Origin: Parasedimentitalea maritima
GTDB lineage: Bacteria > Pseudomonadota > Alphaproteobacteria > Rhodobacterales > Rhodobacteraceae
DNA: 64,000 nucleotides
Assembly (NCBI RefSeq): GCF_005771405.1
Contig: NZ_VAUA01000005.1
Span: 248,001 to 312,000, forward strand
Reading direction: 5' to 3'
This document shows positions 1-9,677 of this stretch, one piece after another. The notes below the pieces were generated by a model. It was not told where the DNA came from, ran no database searches, and saw only the letters and a list, made by a program, of their open reading frames with translations. Each line of letters opens with the position of its first letter. The first letter of the stretch is position 1. Position numbers and translations under genes: made by a program.

Positions 1-1635
1 TTGAATGCACGCATCGAAGAATTCCACGCCTTTCCACACGAAATGTTCGGGGGAGAGTCTCGACACAACGAAATCGACGGTCTCTTGGATACATATCAAA
101 CTTCGTTTGCCCGTTTTGTCACGGAAACAATGCTGGAGCAGGACCATCGTAAAGCATTGTCTCAGCGGTTTTCAGAAGCGGCTCCAATCTTGAAAAAGAT
201 CCATACCCGCGCAAACGAACGGCTTGATGAGATTTTGGCCAACGCCGAAGCTCAAAGCGCGCAAGCTCAGAAAAATTCGCTGATTGCAGGCCTGGGCGGG
301 CTCCTTGTGTTCGTGGGTATTGCCATCGTTGTGGCCTTAAGCATCTCTCGCCCACTGCGCCGCGTAAACAAGGTCCTGACTCAAATGATGTCCGGCGATT
401 TTTCCTTGGCGTTGACGCAGTCGAGAATAACCGAAATCTCAGCGATCACAAATGCGGTAGAAGATTTCCGGCGTGATCAAGAACAAAAAGAGCGTCTGAC
501 AGCCGAAATCTCCGATGTGATTTCCGCCTGCGCCGATGGTGATTTCTCCAAACGAATTCAAGTAGATGGTGAAACCGGTTCGTTCATTGAGATGGGCCGC
601 GGCGTAAACCAAATTGGGGAGGTGGCCGAAAAAGGTTTAGGAGACGTTCTTACCATTCTCAATGCTCTTTCGTCCAATGACCTGACCGGGCGCATGCCAT
701 CAGGGCACAAGGGTGTGTTTGCCGAGATTTCAACAGCAACTGAAAACCTAACAAACAACCTTAACAGCATGATCCGTCAATTATCTAGCAGCGCAGAGAT
801 GCTGAACAATACTGCAGGTGAAATTTCATCTGCGGTTGATGACGCATCACGTAGGGGGGAAAATTCTGCCGCATCGCTTGAAGAAACTACCGGGGCCGTT
901 CAGACTTTGAATGACACTGTGCGTGGCACGGCAGAAAGTGCACAGCAGGCCGAAGAAAATGTAGGCGAAGCACACCAGTTGGCGAAATCGACCGGGACAG
1001 TTGCCGATAAAACAGTTGCGGCCATCAAACGCATTCAGACCTCATCGGGTGCCATTGCCAAAATCACAGGCTTGATCGAAGATATCGCGCTTCAAACTAA
1101 TCTGCTCGCCTTGAACGCAGGTGTTGAAGCGGCCCGTGCTGGCGAAGCAGGACGTGGTTTTGCAGTTGTCGCTTCTGAAGTTGGGGCCTTAGCAAATCGT
1201 TCGACCGAAGCCGTTAAGGAAATCAAGTCGCTGATCCAGGCAAGCGTGGTAGATGTAGCCGATGGGGTCAAACTCGTTGCCGAAACAGGTGAGGCACTGG
1301 AAAGGATTCAGGACGCTGTCGAACTGGCGGTAGAAAAAGTAAATGAAATTGCCGCAACCACCGTGGAACAGTCCACAGGTTTGTCCGAGGTGAACACCGC
1401 AATTACCAATCTAGACCAGGATTCTCAGAAAAGTGCAGCGATGCTGGAGCAGACCGCGGCATCCGGACAAATGCTGCGTGATGAAGCTAAAAACCTTGTA
1501 CACGTCGTTTCTGTATTCAAACTGAGCAAAAATCAAAGTGATACACCGGGTTTTCAAGGCGAATTGGATAACATGGAAGATTCCATGTGGGACGAGATCG
1601 AAGAACAGCAGTTCAACTTGGCGCAAACGGCCTAG
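1..1635 (+). CDS. Methyl-accepting chemotaxis protein, 5' end outside window
   Basis: Transmembrane chemoreceptor that would signal to CheA/CheW at the inner membrane. The frame is open from the first base, so the N-terminus (first membrane segment and most of the sensor domain) probably lies upstream. In the visible 544 residues there is one hydrophobic segment at about 94-115, then HAMP at about 116-165 and two further HAMP-like repeats (about 170-215 and 218-260), then a long coiled-coil signalling domain. Its hairpin tip is at about 365-400, with the conserved LLALNAGVEAARAGE stretch, where most family members have NAAIEAARAGE. No NWETF-type CheR-docking pentapeptide is seen at the C-terminus. 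The ligand cannot be inferred. Confidence 0.93.
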   Translation: MNARIEEFHAFPHEMFGGESRHNEIDGLLDTYQTSFARFVTETMLEQDHRKALSQRFSEAAPILKKIHTRANERLDEILANAEAQSAQAQKNSLIAGLGGLLVFVGIAIVVALSISRPLRRVNKVLTQMMSGDFSLALTQSRITEISAITNAVEDFRRDQEQKERLTAEISDVISACADGDFSKRIQVDGETGSFIEMGRGVNQIGEVAEKGLGDVLTILNALSSNDLTGRMPSGHKGVFAEISTATENLTNNLNSMIRQLSSSAEMLNNTAGEISSAVDDASRRGENSAASLEETTGAVQTLNDTVRGTAESAQQAEENVGEAHQLAKSTGTVADKTVAAIKRIQTSSGAIAKITGLIEDIALQTNLLALNAGVEAARAGEAGRGFAVVASEVGALANRSTEAVKEIKSLIQASVVDVADGVKLVAETGEALERIQDAVELAVEKVNEIAATTVEQSTGLSEVNTAITNLDQDSQKSAAMLEQTAASGQMLRDEAKNLVHVVSVFKLSKNQSDTPGFQGELDNMEDSMWDEIEEQQFNLAQTA

Positions 1636-1647
1636 AGTGCACATTAG

Positions 1648-1690
1648 CGCCACCAGTTGAAGATCGCCCTAGCGATTGCAACTGGTGGCG
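1648..1690 (+). terminator. Hairpin after the chemoreceptor gene
   Basis: A perfect 12-bp inverted repeat, CGCCACCAGTTG (1648-1659) and CAACTGGTGGCG (1679-1690). A second small stem, ATCGC/GCGAT, lies inside the loop. It starts 13 bases after the stop codon and is followed by taacttt, with no long T run. It probably acts as a terminator or 3'-end stabiliser. Confidence 0.6.
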
Positions 1691-1754
1691 TAACTTTACC
1701 ACGGTTAGCGTAAAACCAATTCAGTTTCACCCAATTTCATGCCTCGTGGGTTAC

Positions 1755-2630
1755 TCAATCAAACTCCGCTTTGACCCAATCTTCGACGCGCAACATCGCA
1801 TCACTTTTCTCAACTATTTCTGGCTGGACAAGCCAATAGGCATGGCTTGCTGATAAGCGAATATCAAAGGGAGTAACAAGCTTACCTGATGCCAGGTCGT
1901 CTTCAATCAAGCGTGATCTGCCAAGGGCTACCCCTTGATGATCAAGAACTGCTTGCAATATGGCTGCATCATCCCCCAACCGGGGACCGGGTGGTACATT
2001 TTCAGTACATCCTGCAACCGCAAACCATGCCTCCCAATCTTCAGGGATATCCCCGTACAAAAGGGTCGCCTGAATAAGGTCCGCTGGCTCATTTAGGCCA
2101 ACCTGTTCCGCATAAAATGGTGTACAAACTGGCGAAACTGTTTCAGTCGCAAGTTTTTGCGCCGCGAGGCCCGGCCAAGGTCCACGGCCATATCGAATTG
2201 CGGCATCTACGCCCTCGGCCCCAAAATCAACGAGATGCCTGGATGCTGAAACGCGCAGGTCAATTTGTGGATGCGCGGTAACAAAACGACCCAGTCGAGG
2301 TGCAAACCATTTGGCCGCGACGGAAGGCAGCATAGATAGTGTGACCATCCCGTCTGAACGTGCTGCTTCCGAAACAGCGGCACGCATATCTTTCAACGCC
2401 ACTGCGAGCCTCTCAGCCAGGCGCATGCCCGTGGGCGTAACGGTGACATGAGCACCTCGCCGTTGAAAGAGCTTCACATCCAACATGGCTTCTAGATCAC
2501 CAACCTGGCGCGAAACCGCGCTTTGCGTAATGCCCAACTCATTTCCGGCTGAAGTAAACCCACCCATGCGGGCCGCAGATTCAAAAACTTCGAGAGCTCT
2601 GAGCGATGGCTTATAATGATTTAAACTCAT
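1755..2630 (-). CDS. LysR-family transcriptional regulator (GcvA-like)
   Basis: DNA-binding regulator of 291 residues, a usual length for the family. The winged helix-turn-helix is at about residues 7-66 and includes SAVSRQVGDLEAML. The effector-binding domain follows from about 92 and has the GcvA-like pattern (VDAAIRYGRGPWPGL). The gene is divergent from the permease at 2718, with 87 bases between the two start codons. This is the classic LysR arrangement, so control of the permease and of itself is likely but inferred. The ATG at 2630 has no strong ribosome-binding site. The effector is unknown. Confidence 0.9.
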   Translation of the reverse strand: MSLNHYKPSLRALEVFESAARMGGFTSAGNELGITQSAVSRQVGDLEAMLDVKLFQRRGAHVTVTPTGMRLAERLAVALKDMRAAVSEAARSDGMVTLSMLPSVAAKWFAPRLGRFVTAHPQIDLRVSASRHLVDFGAEGVDAAIRYGRGPWPGLAAQKLATETVSPVCTPFYAEQVGLNEPADLIQATLLYGDIPEDWEAWFAVAGCTENVPPGPRLGDDAAILQAVLDHQGVALGRSRLIEDDLASGKLVTPFDIRLSASHAYWLVQPEIVEKSDAMLRVEDWVKAEFD

Positions 2631-2717
2631 GAAAGGGTCGCCAATTTCTCATTTAAACAAAGTGAACTCCGAAATTAGCATCAGATTAAATTATGAAGCA
2701 AGATCGGAACTCCCTAA

Positions 2718-3956
2718 ATGGCACAACCAACATCTCTTCCCTCAACAAACACTTCTGCGACCCGGGCGATGCCAGCAGGTTTGTTACCAGATATGCCACT
2801 GGTCATCTGGATGGTCTTTGTCACAATGATGCTGGCCTTCGCTGGTGGAATGGAAACAAATACTTTCATTTCCACATTCAACAGCGGGTTCGGAAGAGCC
2901 CTCGGAGAATTCGCTTTGATCTTGTTGCCGTCTTTCATTCTGGCGGCGACCTTGTCACGGCGTGAAATTTCGTCACCAGGAGCCGAAAAAGCAGCAGCAA
3001 TAGGAGCTCCAGCTGCCGGAGCGGGTATGATTTGCCCCGACACGGCATACGCGGCGCTGTCTCCGGCAGCAGGTAGGCGGAAACTGGACGTCGCTTTTGG
3101 CGCCTACGCTGGTTTCAAATTGCTTTATCCTGCAGGGCCTTTGATCGTTGCAACCGGACTAGGCGTAGCAGGAGATGACACAGCTACGGGGGAACTGATG
3201 CTATTGGGGATAGCTTTAACGATACCGCTGGCAATAGCCGGTGTCATATGGGCGCGTCTTGCTGTTCGCCAAAATGGGTCAAGCGATGCAAACAGCCCTG
3301 CCCCCGCAGAAACGAAGGTGGCGGATAGAAACCTTCTACAATCCTTTGCACCATTTATTGTTCTAGCAGCCCTATTGGGGTTCGGGATTTGGGTTGGTCA
3401 GACCGGAGTACCAATTATCGACTTCCTGCTCCTACCCAAAGGCGCATTGGTTGCCGCTGCAGTTCTCGCGTTGGCACAGACGCCATCCAACGCCCGGCGT
3501 GCATGTTTTGACAGCACCGTACGACGCACATCTTCGTTGCTCTTGGTGATCGGTGCAGCCAGTGCGTTTGGGGCGGTTTTGACCACACTTGTGCCGGTTG
3601 ACGATCTTGTACCACAAGGCAGCGGCACCTTCGCGGTACTGGGTCTGTTTTGCCTGACAGTCCTATTCAAACTCGCACAAGGGTCCAGCATGGCAACGTT
3701 TGCAGCTGTTGCTCCGGTTGCAGCGCCAGTGGTTGTGGCAAGTGGCCTTGACCCTGTGGTTGCGGTTTTTGCAATCTGCCTTGGCTCATTTATCGCAATA
3801 TTGCCGAATGACAGCTACTACTGGTTGGTTCGTCGTGATGCGCTAGAGGCAGAGACCAGAGAATTGCGTGTGATCGGGATCCTGACTGGAGGGGCGGTCC
3901 TGCAAGCATTGCTGGGATTAGTTATTCTACTCATGGCGATGTGGTTTTGGCTATGA
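2718..3956 (+). CDS. GntP-like permease
   Basis: Integral inner-membrane protein of 412 residues with about 10-12 hydrophobic segments. The early motif FNSGFGRALGEFALILLPSF and the downstream CPDTAYAALSPAAG stretch resemble the gluconate:H+ symporter (GntP) superfamily, which imports sugar acids and other carboxylates. The substrate is not predictable. It stands alone behind the divergent LysR gene and is the likely target of that regulator. The ATG at 2718 is kept as the start because the downstream sequence reads as the membrane protein, but the ribosome-binding site is weak and an ATG at 2769 is possible. The exact family is moderately certain; membrane permease is well supported. Confidence 0.72.
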   Translation: MAQPTSLPSTNTSATRAMPAGLLPDMPLVIWMVFVTMMLAFAGGMETNTFISTFNSGFGRALGEFALILLPSFILAATLSRREISSPGAEKAAAIGAPAAGAGMICPDTAYAALSPAAGRRKLDVAFGAYAGFKLLYPAGPLIVATGLGVAGDDTATGELMLLGIALTIPLAIAGVIWARLAVRQNGSSDANSPAPAETKVADRNLLQSFAPFIVLAALLGFGIWVGQTGVPIIDFLLLPKGALVAAAVLALAQTPSNARRACFDSTVRRTSSLLLVIGAASAFGAVLTTLVPVDDLVPQGSGTFAVLGLFCLTVLFKLAQGSSMATFAAVAPVAAPVVVASGLDPVVAVFAICLGSFIAILPNDSYYWLVRRDALEAETRELRVIGILTGGAVLQALLGLVILLMAMWFWL

Positions 3957-4389
3957 GTAGGTAAAACAAGATAACGCCCGCAAAAGTCCCGTTAACGACA
4001 ATAAGAACGCTGTGTATGTCCACCTAACCGTCAACGCATTTTGAGGCTTGGAAGGGCCTCTCTACTGACGATTCGAACAGGAACTTCGAGAACGCCTCAC
4101 CTGCTATAAGTCGAGGAAGATTGCCCACCGGCTCGATCAAGATTTTGTTTACCTAATTTTCCGCTACAATGAGCCGCCAAGGCTTTTCATTTCGCTTATT
4201 TTACAGATGAAAAGTTTCAAAAAATAAGTTACCCTGTAAAAATACCTTTACCAAACAGTCTTCTGAAATACATATTTTTCACTCCGAAACCGGCTGCTAA
4301 TACTGGCCGCATCACATTGACGGCAATCTCGATCACTTTTCGGTGCGGCCCGCTCAATCTGAGGACTACTCTTTGAAAGGCCTGCGTTT
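3957..4389. other. Intergenic region upstream of the nap operon
   Basis: 433 bases without a convincing gene. An 8-bp inverted repeat, TTTTACAG (4199-4206) and CTGTAAAA (4234-4241), brackets an A-rich stretch. A weak FNR-like sequence, TTGAC-GGCA-ATCTC, sits at 4317-4330 and matches 7 of 10 positions of TTGAT-N4-ATCAA. A stop-free stretch at 4069-4227 has no start codon and no family I recognise. The nap promoter must lie here, but I cannot place it. Confidence 0.5.
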
Positions 4390-4566
4390 ATGACCAAAAC
4401 CAGCACCCAAGACCCAACAGCGCCGACACAAACACGCGCAGAAGAACGCCGCGCGTTTCTTTTCTTGGCAGTGTTCTTGGCACCAGCCTTGGCAGTGACA
4501 CTTGTTGGCACCTATGGCTTTGCTATCTGGATGCTTCAGCTCATTGTGGGACCACCCACAGGCTGA
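4390..4566 (+). CDS. napE: Periplasmic nitrate reductase NapE
   Basis: Small inner-membrane protein of 58 residues and first gene of the nap operon. A charged N-terminus with RAEERRAFLFLAVFLAP leads into one hydrophobic helix (about residues 22-54) that ends in LQLIVGPPTG. This matches the short NapE proteins in length and pattern. NapE's exact role is not established; it is a single-helix accessory of the Nap system. The start is ATG 4390, preceded by the purine-rich GAAAGG at about 4375-4380. The stop at 4564-4566 lies 4 bases before napF, so the two are probably co-translated. Confidence 0.88.
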   Translation: MTKTSTQDPTAPTQTRAEERRAFLFLAVFLAPALAVTLVGTYGFAIWMLQLIVGPPTG

Positions 4567-4570
4567 TCTG

Positions 4571-5104
4571 ATGCAACAGCGATCGTTCCCCCTGCGGCGT
4601 ACCCTATTTCAACGGTCGGGCACTCAAATTCTGCGTCCCCCCTGGAGCTCAGAACAACGTGTACTTGACGGTTGCACCAGCTGTGGTGCGTGCCTCAAAG
4701 CCTGCCCCGAGGCGATTTTGATTGCTGGACCTGCTGGTACACCCAAAGTCGACTTTACAAATGGTGGCTGCACGTTTTGTGGGGACTGCGTCGACTCTTG
4801 CCCCGAAGCCGAAACTGTTTTTGCGCCACGCAAAGACAAGCCCTGGGCCGAGCAAGGCGGACTACTCGCGACGATTGGCGACGGATGTATGCTTAGCTTT
4901 GGCATCTCCTGTCAAATTTGTACGGACAGTTGCGAACCAGAAGCCCTGCGCCTTGATCTGTCCGTGCGCCCCGTTGGGCGCATCAAACTGGACACGGAAT
5001 CCTGCACTGGCTGCGGCGCGTGCATAGAGGCCTGCCCCGAGCAAGCCATATCAACAACCACACGGCCAAGCCCTGCCCCCTCTGAGGAAACAAAACATGC
5101 CTGA
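4571..5104 (+). CDS. napF: Ferredoxin-type protein NapF
   Basis: Cytoplasmic iron-sulfur accessory protein thought to help load the catalytic subunit NapA with its [4Fe-4S] cluster before Tat export. The 177 residues hold four cysteine groups: CTSCGACLKACP, CTFCGDCVDSCP, an irregular third group (CMLSF-GISC-QICTDSCEP) and CTGCGACIEACP. The irregular third group is typical of NapF. I start the gene at ATG 4571 because it follows napE by 4 bases and begins MQQRSFPLRR; the frame is open further upstream into napE. The end overlaps napD by 8 bases. Confidence 0.93.
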   Translation: MQQRSFPLRRTLFQRSGTQILRPPWSSEQRVLDGCTSCGACLKACPEAILIAGPAGTPKVDFTNGGCTFCGDCVDSCPEAETVFAPRKDKPWAEQGGLLATIGDGCMLSFGISCQICTDSCEPEALRLDLSVRPVGRIKLDTESCTGCGACIEACPEQAISTTTRPSPAPSEETKHA

Positions 5105-5375
5105 GGATGTGATCCATATATCCAGCCTTCTGTTACGCGCCGACCCGGCGTTGATGCACAATGTGCTGGAAGAAATTGCCAAAGTTCCCAATGCAGAGGT
5201 GCCACTTTCTGATGCGTCGGGGAAAATCATTGTCACATTGGAAACCCCAAGCGAGAGCGAGATCGTCGACTCTCTCACCAATCTACAATTGCTCGACGGC
5301 GTCGTAAGCGCAGCCCTGATTTACCATCAGGCCGATAGCGAAACCGCTGAAATAACAATCCGTAATTCGAAGTAA
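5097..5375 (+). CDS. napD: NapA signal-peptide chaperone NapD
   Basis: Cytoplasmic chaperone of 92 residues that binds the Tat signal peptide of NapA and holds back export until the cofactor is inserted. The order of elements is that of the family: an N-terminal [11 protein letters not shown] strand, the conserved region around [19 protein letters not shown], then a second helix and strand near [10 protein letters not shown]. It overlaps the end of napF by 8 bases and precedes napA by 22 bases, so it is part of the same transcript. Confidence 0.93.
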   Translation: MPEDVIHISSLLLRADPALMHNVLEEIAKVPNAEVPLSDASGKIIVTLETPSESEIVDSLTNLQLLDGVVSAALIYHQADSETAEITIRNSK

Positions 5376-5397
5376 AGCCACCAACAGGAGAACTGAT

Positions 5398-7899
5398 ATG
5401 GTAGCCATCACAAGACGCGACATGATCAAGGCACAAGCGGTTGCCGCTGCTGCCGCCGCGGCGGGCCTGCCGTTGCCAGCCGCTGCACAAAATCTTGTCA
5501 CCGACGCAAACATTACCGATCTTAAATGGTCCAAAGCCGCATGCCGGTTTTGCGGCACTGGTTGCTCAATTATGGTCGCGACGAAAGCGGGCCGCGTGGT
5601 CGCCACGCATGGAGACGCCGAAGCCGAGGTGAACCGTGGCCTGAACTGTGTGAAGGGCTATTTCCTGTCCAAGATCATGTATGGTCAAGACCGGCTGACC
5701 CAACCGCTTTTGCGTAAGCGGGATGGTGAGTTTCACAAAGACGGTGATTTTGAGCCGGTGTCCTGGGATGAAGCCTTCGATATCATGGCCGAAAAATGGA
5801 AAGCCACACTAAAGGCAAAAGGTCCTAAAGGCATTGGTATGTTCGGGTCAGGCCAGTGGACAGTCTGGGAAGGCTACGCCGCTTCCAAACTAATGAAGGC
5901 CGGGTTCCGCTCGAACAACATCGACCCTAACGCCCGTCACTGCATGGCCTCGGCTGTTGGTGGCTTTATGCGCACCTTCGGTATCGACGAGCCAATGGGC
6001 TGCTATGACGATTTTGAACATGCCGACGCCTTTGTTCTTTGGGGCTCGAACATGGCTGAGATGCACCCAATCCTTTGGACCCGCATCGCCGACCGCCGGT
6101 TCTCGAACCCGCATGTTAAAGTAGCCGTGCTTTCAACTTTCAAACACCGCAGTTTTGATCTGGCTGACATTCCTGGAATCTTTACGCCGCAAACTGACAT
6201 GGTGTTGTTGAATGCGATTGCCAACTACATCATCCAAAACGATGCGGTGAATAAGGACTTTGTGTCCAAACACGTGAATTTCCGCAAAGGCGAAACAGAT
6301 ATCGGTTACGGTCTGCGGGATGAACACCCACTTCAACAGGCGGCGGCAAACCCGAACTCCGGCAAGTCCGACCCAATCTCCTTTGAAGAATTCGCTGAAT
6401 TTGTTTCGGAATACACGCTTGAAAAAGCCGAAGAAATGTCCGGGGTTCCAATAGCGACGATTGAGAAAATCGCCAAGCTGTACGCTGATCCGAACACTAA
6501 GGTGATGTCGCTGTGGACTATGGGTGTTAACCAGCACACGCGCGGTGTCTGGACCAACAACATGCTCTACAACCTGCACCTGCTGACAGGTAAAATTTCC
6601 ACCCCGGGCAACTCACCCTTCTCGCTGACCGGCCAACCGTCAGCCTGTGGGACAGCACGCGAAGTCGGGACATTCTCGCACCGCTTGCCAGCGGATATGG
6701 TGGTTAAAAATCCTGAACACCGTGCCTATGCCGAGAAAATCTGGAAACTGCCCGAGGGCACAGTGCCAGACTGGAATGGTGCCCACGCTGTGGTGCAGAA
6801 CCGAAAGCTGAAAGATGGCGACATCAACTGTTATTGGGTTCAGGTGAACAACAACATGCAAGCTGCGCCCAACATGATGGAGGAAGGGCTGCCCGGCTAT
6901 CGCAACCCTGACAACTTCATTGTTGTTTCTGACGCCTACCCGACGGTCACTGCGGAAGCTGCCGATCTCGTTCTGCCAACCGCAATGTGGGTGGAAAAGG
7001 AAGGGGCCTATGGCAACGCAGAGCGCCGCACACAATTCTGGCATCAGCTGGTAGATGCACCCGGTGAATCCAAATCGGACATGTGGCAATTGGTAGAGTT
7101 CTCCAAGCGTTTCACCACCGACGAAGTCTGGCCCGCCGAAATTCTGGATGCCAACCCCGACTACAAGGGCAAGACCCTATTCGAAGTTCTCTACGCCAAC
7201 GGGCAAGTTGATGCCTTCCCGCTCGAGCAGACTTCAAAAGACTACGCCAACCACGAATCTGAGGATTTTGGGTTCTACATCCAGAAAGGCTTGTTCGAAG
7301 AATATGCAGCCTTTGGCCGGGGTCACGCACATGATCTCGCTCCATTTGACACCTACCATGAGGTTCGCGGCCTACGCTGGCCCGTTGTTGACGGCAAAGA
7401 AACCAAGTGGCGTTTCAAAGAAGGATCTGACCCCTATGTCACTCCAGGATCCGACTTTGAATTCTACGGCAAAAAGGATGGCAAGGCTGTGATCTTTGCC
7501 CTGCCCTACGAACCAGCGGCAGAAAGTCCCGACGAAGAATATCCGTTCTGGCTAAGCACGGGTCGCGTGTTGGAGCATTGGCACTCGGGTTCGATGACCC
7601 AACGTGTGCCAGAGTTGTACAAGGCGGTACCAGACGCACTGTGCTACATGCATCCCGATGATGCCAAGGCGCTGGGTTTGCGTCGCGGTTCAGCGGTCAA
7701 AGTCTCTTCGCGTCGCGGTGAAATCCACACTCGTGTTGAGACGCGTGGCCGCAACAAGCCACCAAAGGGGTTGGTTTTCATCCCGTGGTTCGATGCACGG
7801 CAGCTGATCAATAAGGTTACGCTGGACGCAACCGATCCGCTTTCTAAACAGACCGACTTCAAAAAGTGTGCGATCAAAATCGAAGCATTGGGGGCATGA
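5398..7899 (+). CDS. napA: Periplasmic nitrate reductase catalytic subunit NapA
   Basis: Molybdenum bis-MGD enzyme that reduces nitrate to nitrite in the periplasm. The 833 residues start with a Tat signal ([10 protein letters not shown], then an Ala-rich core ending PAAAQ at about residue 31). The [4Fe-4S] ligands are Cys49, Cys52, Cys56 and Cys84 (CRFCGTGC and GLNCVKG). Cys182 in NARHCMASA is the expected Mo ligand. Length and the C-terminal molybdopterin-dinucleotide-binding domain (from about 690) are normal. A strong AGGAGAA ribosome-binding site lies 8 bases before ATG 5398. Electrons should arrive from NapC through NapB. The stop overlaps an ATGA at 7896. Confidence 0.98.
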   Translation: MVAITRRDMIKAQAVAAAAAAAGLPLPAAAQNLVTDANITDLKWSKAACRFCGTGCSIMVATKAGRVVATHGDAEAEVNRGLNCVKGYFLSKIMYGQDRLTQPLLRKRDGEFHKDGDFEPVSWDEAFDIMAEKWKATLKAKGPKGIGMFGSGQWTVWEGYAASKLMKAGFRSNNIDPNARHCMASAVGGFMRTFGIDEPMGCYDDFEHADAFVLWGSNMAEMHPILWTRIADRRFSNPHVKVAVLSTFKHRSFDLADIPGIFTPQTDMVLLNAIANYIIQNDAVNKDFVSKHVNFRKGETDIGYGLRDEHPLQQAAANPNSGKSDPISFEEFAEFVSEYTLEKAEEMSGVPIATIEKIAKLYADPNTKVMSLWTMGVNQHTRGVWTNNMLYNLHLLTGKISTPGNSPFSLTGQPSACGTAREVGTFSHRLPADMVVKNPEHRAYAEKIWKLPEGTVPDWNGAHAVVQNRKLKDGDINCYWVQVNNNMQAAPNMMEEGLPGYRNPDNFIVVSDAYPTVTAEAADLVLPTAMWVEKEGAYGNAERRTQFWHQLVDAPGESKSDMWQLVEFSKRFTTDEVWPAEILDANPDYKGKTLFEVLYANGQVDAFPLEQTSKDYANHESEDFGFYIQKGLFEEYAAFGRGHAHDLAPFDTYHEVRGLRWPVVDGKETKWRFKEGSDPYVTPGSDFEFYGKKDGKAVIFALPYEPAAESPDEEYPFWLSTGRVLEHWHSGSMTQRVPELYKAVPDALCYMHPDDAKALGLRRGSAVKVSSRRGEIHTRVETRGRNKPPKGLVFIPWFDARQLINKVTLDATDPLSKQTDFKKCAIKIEALGA

Positions 7900-7901
7900 T
7901 C

Positions 7902-8381
7902 ATGAAACGTCTGAAAAACTCCGCCCATATCGCCGCTCTGGTTCTGGCGACACTGGCGCCTGCAGGTGTTGCAATGGCCCAAGAAACCATTGCCACCCTG
8001 CGTGCAGGAACTCCGCTTGCAGAAAACGCAGCGCCACACGCTATCGCACCTGTGAGAAACACTGATCTGCGACAAGTTCGGAACTACCCCGAGCAACCGC
8101 CATTGATCCCACACAAGACGGACGGCTATCAGATTGATCTGAACGCCAACCAGTGCTTACTGTGTCACTCGCGGACAGCCATTGAAATCAGCCAGGCACC
8201 AATGGTTTCGATTACGCACTTCATGAACCGGGACAATCAGTTCTTGGCCTCAGTGACACCACGACGCTACTTCTGCACCCAGTGTCACGTCCCGCAGGCT
8301 GAAGTGCGTCCATTGCTCGAAAACGGCTTTGTCGATATCGACCAGGTGCTTGAGTATGTCTCGGGTCAGGAGGGCAACTGA
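7902..8381 (+). CDS. napB: Diheme cytochrome c NapB
   Basis: Small periplasmic electron-transfer subunit of the NapAB complex. The 159 residues begin with a Sec signal peptide (about 1-26, ending AMAQ) and carry two c-type heme sites, CLLCH and CTQCH. His residues such as those in SITHFMN are likely axial ligands. I chose ATG 7902 because GGGGG at 7890-7894 is spaced 7 bases from it. ATG 7896, which overlaps the napA stop, would have the same motif too close. The stop codon shares one base with the napC start. Confidence 0.95.
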   Translation: MKRLKNSAHIAALVLATLAPAGVAMAQETIATLRAGTPLAENAAPHAIAPVRNTDLRQVRNYPEQPPLIPHKTDGYQIDLNANQCLLCHSRTAIEISQAPMVSITHFMNRDNQFLASVTPRRYFCTQCHVPQAEVRPLLENGFVDIDQVLEYVSGQEGN

Positions 8382-8989
8382 TGCTTCGCTTAATCAAGCG
8401 CACATGGGGCATAATCCTGCGCCCCAGTGTCCACTACTCGCTTGGGTTTTTGACCTTTGGCGGCTTTCTGATGGGAATCGTTTTCTGGGGCGGTTTTAAT
8501 ACTGCCCTTGAAGTCACCAACACCGAAGCCTTTTGCACCAGTTGTCATGAAATGAGCGACAACGTGTTTGAGGAGTTGAAACCAACGATTCACTACTCAA
8601 ATCGCTCAGGTGTCAGGGCAACCTGTCCCGACTGTCACGTGCCACATGAATGGTCCAGTAAGATTGCCCGCAAGATGCAGGCCTCAAAAGAAGTCTGGGG
8701 CAAGATTTTTGGCACCATCAATACGCGCGAAAAGTTCCTGAACCACCGATTGTCACTTGCGCAGAACGAATGGGCCAGACTGGAGGCCAACAATTCCCTG
8801 GAATGTCGCAACTGTCACAGCGCGGAATCGATGGACATCACACGTCAAAGTCCACGCGCAGCAGAAGCGCATGAACGATTTTTGTTCACGGGTGAAAAGA
8901 CCTGCATCAGCTGCCACAAGGGTATCGCTCACGAGCTTCCAAACATGGGACAAGCGCTACTGAGCCCACCCGCGGTTCACGGCAACTGA
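8381..8989 (+). CDS. napC: Tetraheme quinol dehydrogenase NapC
   Basis: Membrane-anchored cytochrome c of the NapC/NirT family, which takes electrons from quinol and passes them to NapAB on the periplasmic side. The 202 residues show one N-terminal membrane anchor (about 20-42, [18 protein letters not shown]) and four heme motifs: CTSCH, CPDCH, CRNCH and CISCH. It is the last gene of the operon, overlaps the napB stop by one base and is followed by a terminator. No napG or napH is present, so quinol oxidation is expected to depend on NapC. Confidence 0.96.
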   Translation: MLRLIKRTWGIILRPSVHYSLGFLTFGGFLMGIVFWGGFNTALEVTNTEAFCTSCHEMSDNVFEELKPTIHYSNRSGVRATCPDCHVPHEWSSKIARKMQASKEVWGKIFGTINTREKFLNHRLSLAQNEWARLEANNSLECRNCHSAESMDITRQSPRAAEAHERFLFTGEKTCISCHKGIAHELPNMGQALLSPPAVHGN

Positions 8990-9010
8990 TCAAAAAACAA
9001 ATCAATAACG

Positions 9011-9040
9011 GCGCGCCTCATTGCAGGCGCGTCTCCTTTT
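9011..9040 (+). terminator. Terminator of the nap operon
   Basis: Stem GCGCGCCT (9011-9018) with AGGCGCGT (9025-9032), one G-T pair at the base and a six-base loop, followed by CTCCTTTT. It begins 22 bases after the napC stop. The GC-rich stem and T-rich tail fit a Rho-independent terminator. Confidence 0.85.
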
Positions 9041-9419
9041 CTGAGCCCCTTGTTACCTATTTCGTTGGGACTGTTTGGATCATGCTTAGAACCCTTCGAA
9101 TAGCATTGCCTTTTCGCCTTAGGTCACAATGCACGGCATATCCAGAATAAGTAGAGCATGTAGATTGACGTGATGATCTCTGATCTCGCTTGCAGCCCAA
9201 ATATTGCTTTCGCTCACAGTGCCTGTCGGAACTGACAAAATGGTTCACTAAAAGTGTTACGCATACTGACACATTTGGCTCCAAGCTGTTGAAGCACTTG
9301 CTCCAAACTCCTGTTTTTGATATACATTTCCGATCTTCAAAAAAACCATGCGGAAATCAAAAAAGTCACGTTTCCCCTCTAGACCTTCCCAGTTTCCATG
9401 GCTATACGACACGCACCGT
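9041..9419. other. Intergenic region before tRNA-Asn
   Basis: About 380 bases between the nap terminator and the tRNA. Open frames here are short, lack ribosome-binding sites and resemble no family I know. The tRNA promoter must lie in the last 100 bases, but no clear -35/-10 pair stands out. Nothing else is seen. Confidence 0.4.
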
Positions 9420-9494
9420 TCCGGCGTAGCTCAGCGGTAGAGCAGTTGACTGTTAATCAATTGGTCGTAGGTTCGATCCCTACCGCCGGAGCCA
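9420..9494 (+). tRNA. tRNA-Asn (GTT)
   Basis: Complete cloverleaf. The acceptor stem TCCGGCG (9420-9426) pairs with CGCCGGA (9484-9490); the D-arm follows GTAGCTC-AGC; the anticodon loop CTGTTAA carries GTT at 9452-9454; the T-arm contains GGTTCGATCC. Discriminator G9491 is followed by an encoded CCA (9492-9494). Confidence 0.97.
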
Positions 9495-9517
9495 TTAATC
9501 TCTTGAAGTTAATGGAA

Positions 9518-9540
9518 AATCTATCACCACTTGATAGATT
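9518..9540 (+). terminator. Hairpin after tRNA-Asn
   Basis: Perfect 9-bp stem AATCTATCA (9518-9526) and TGATAGATT (9532-9540) with loop CCACT, 24 bases past the tRNA CCA end. It is AT-rich and followed by ctagttctatt rather than a strict T run. It may be the tRNA transcript terminator or a processing boundary. Confidence 0.5.
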
Positions 9541-9677
9541 CTAGTTCTATTACCATTTTGCCCGCCTTGCAGTTGGGCCGTCTGGTCCCTCCAGAAACTG
9601 TTGTTTGCAATGCCTACGAATGACAACACCTGAGACGAACAAACAGACCCATCAAATGTGAGAACACGGGCCTGCCT

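Noticed and set aside
4069-4227. Stop-free stretch of 52 codons upstream of napE that could be a gene remnant
   Set aside because: It has no start codon or ribosome-binding site and resembles no family I recognise; this length occurs by chance.
4317-4330. FNR-like box TTGAC-GGCA-ATCTC before napE
   Set aside because: Only 7 of 10 consensus positions match and one half is poor, so I do not call it a site.
9190-9429. 79-codon open frame upstream of tRNA-Asn
   Set aside because: It runs into the tRNA gene, lacks a ribosome-binding site and has no protein-like pattern.
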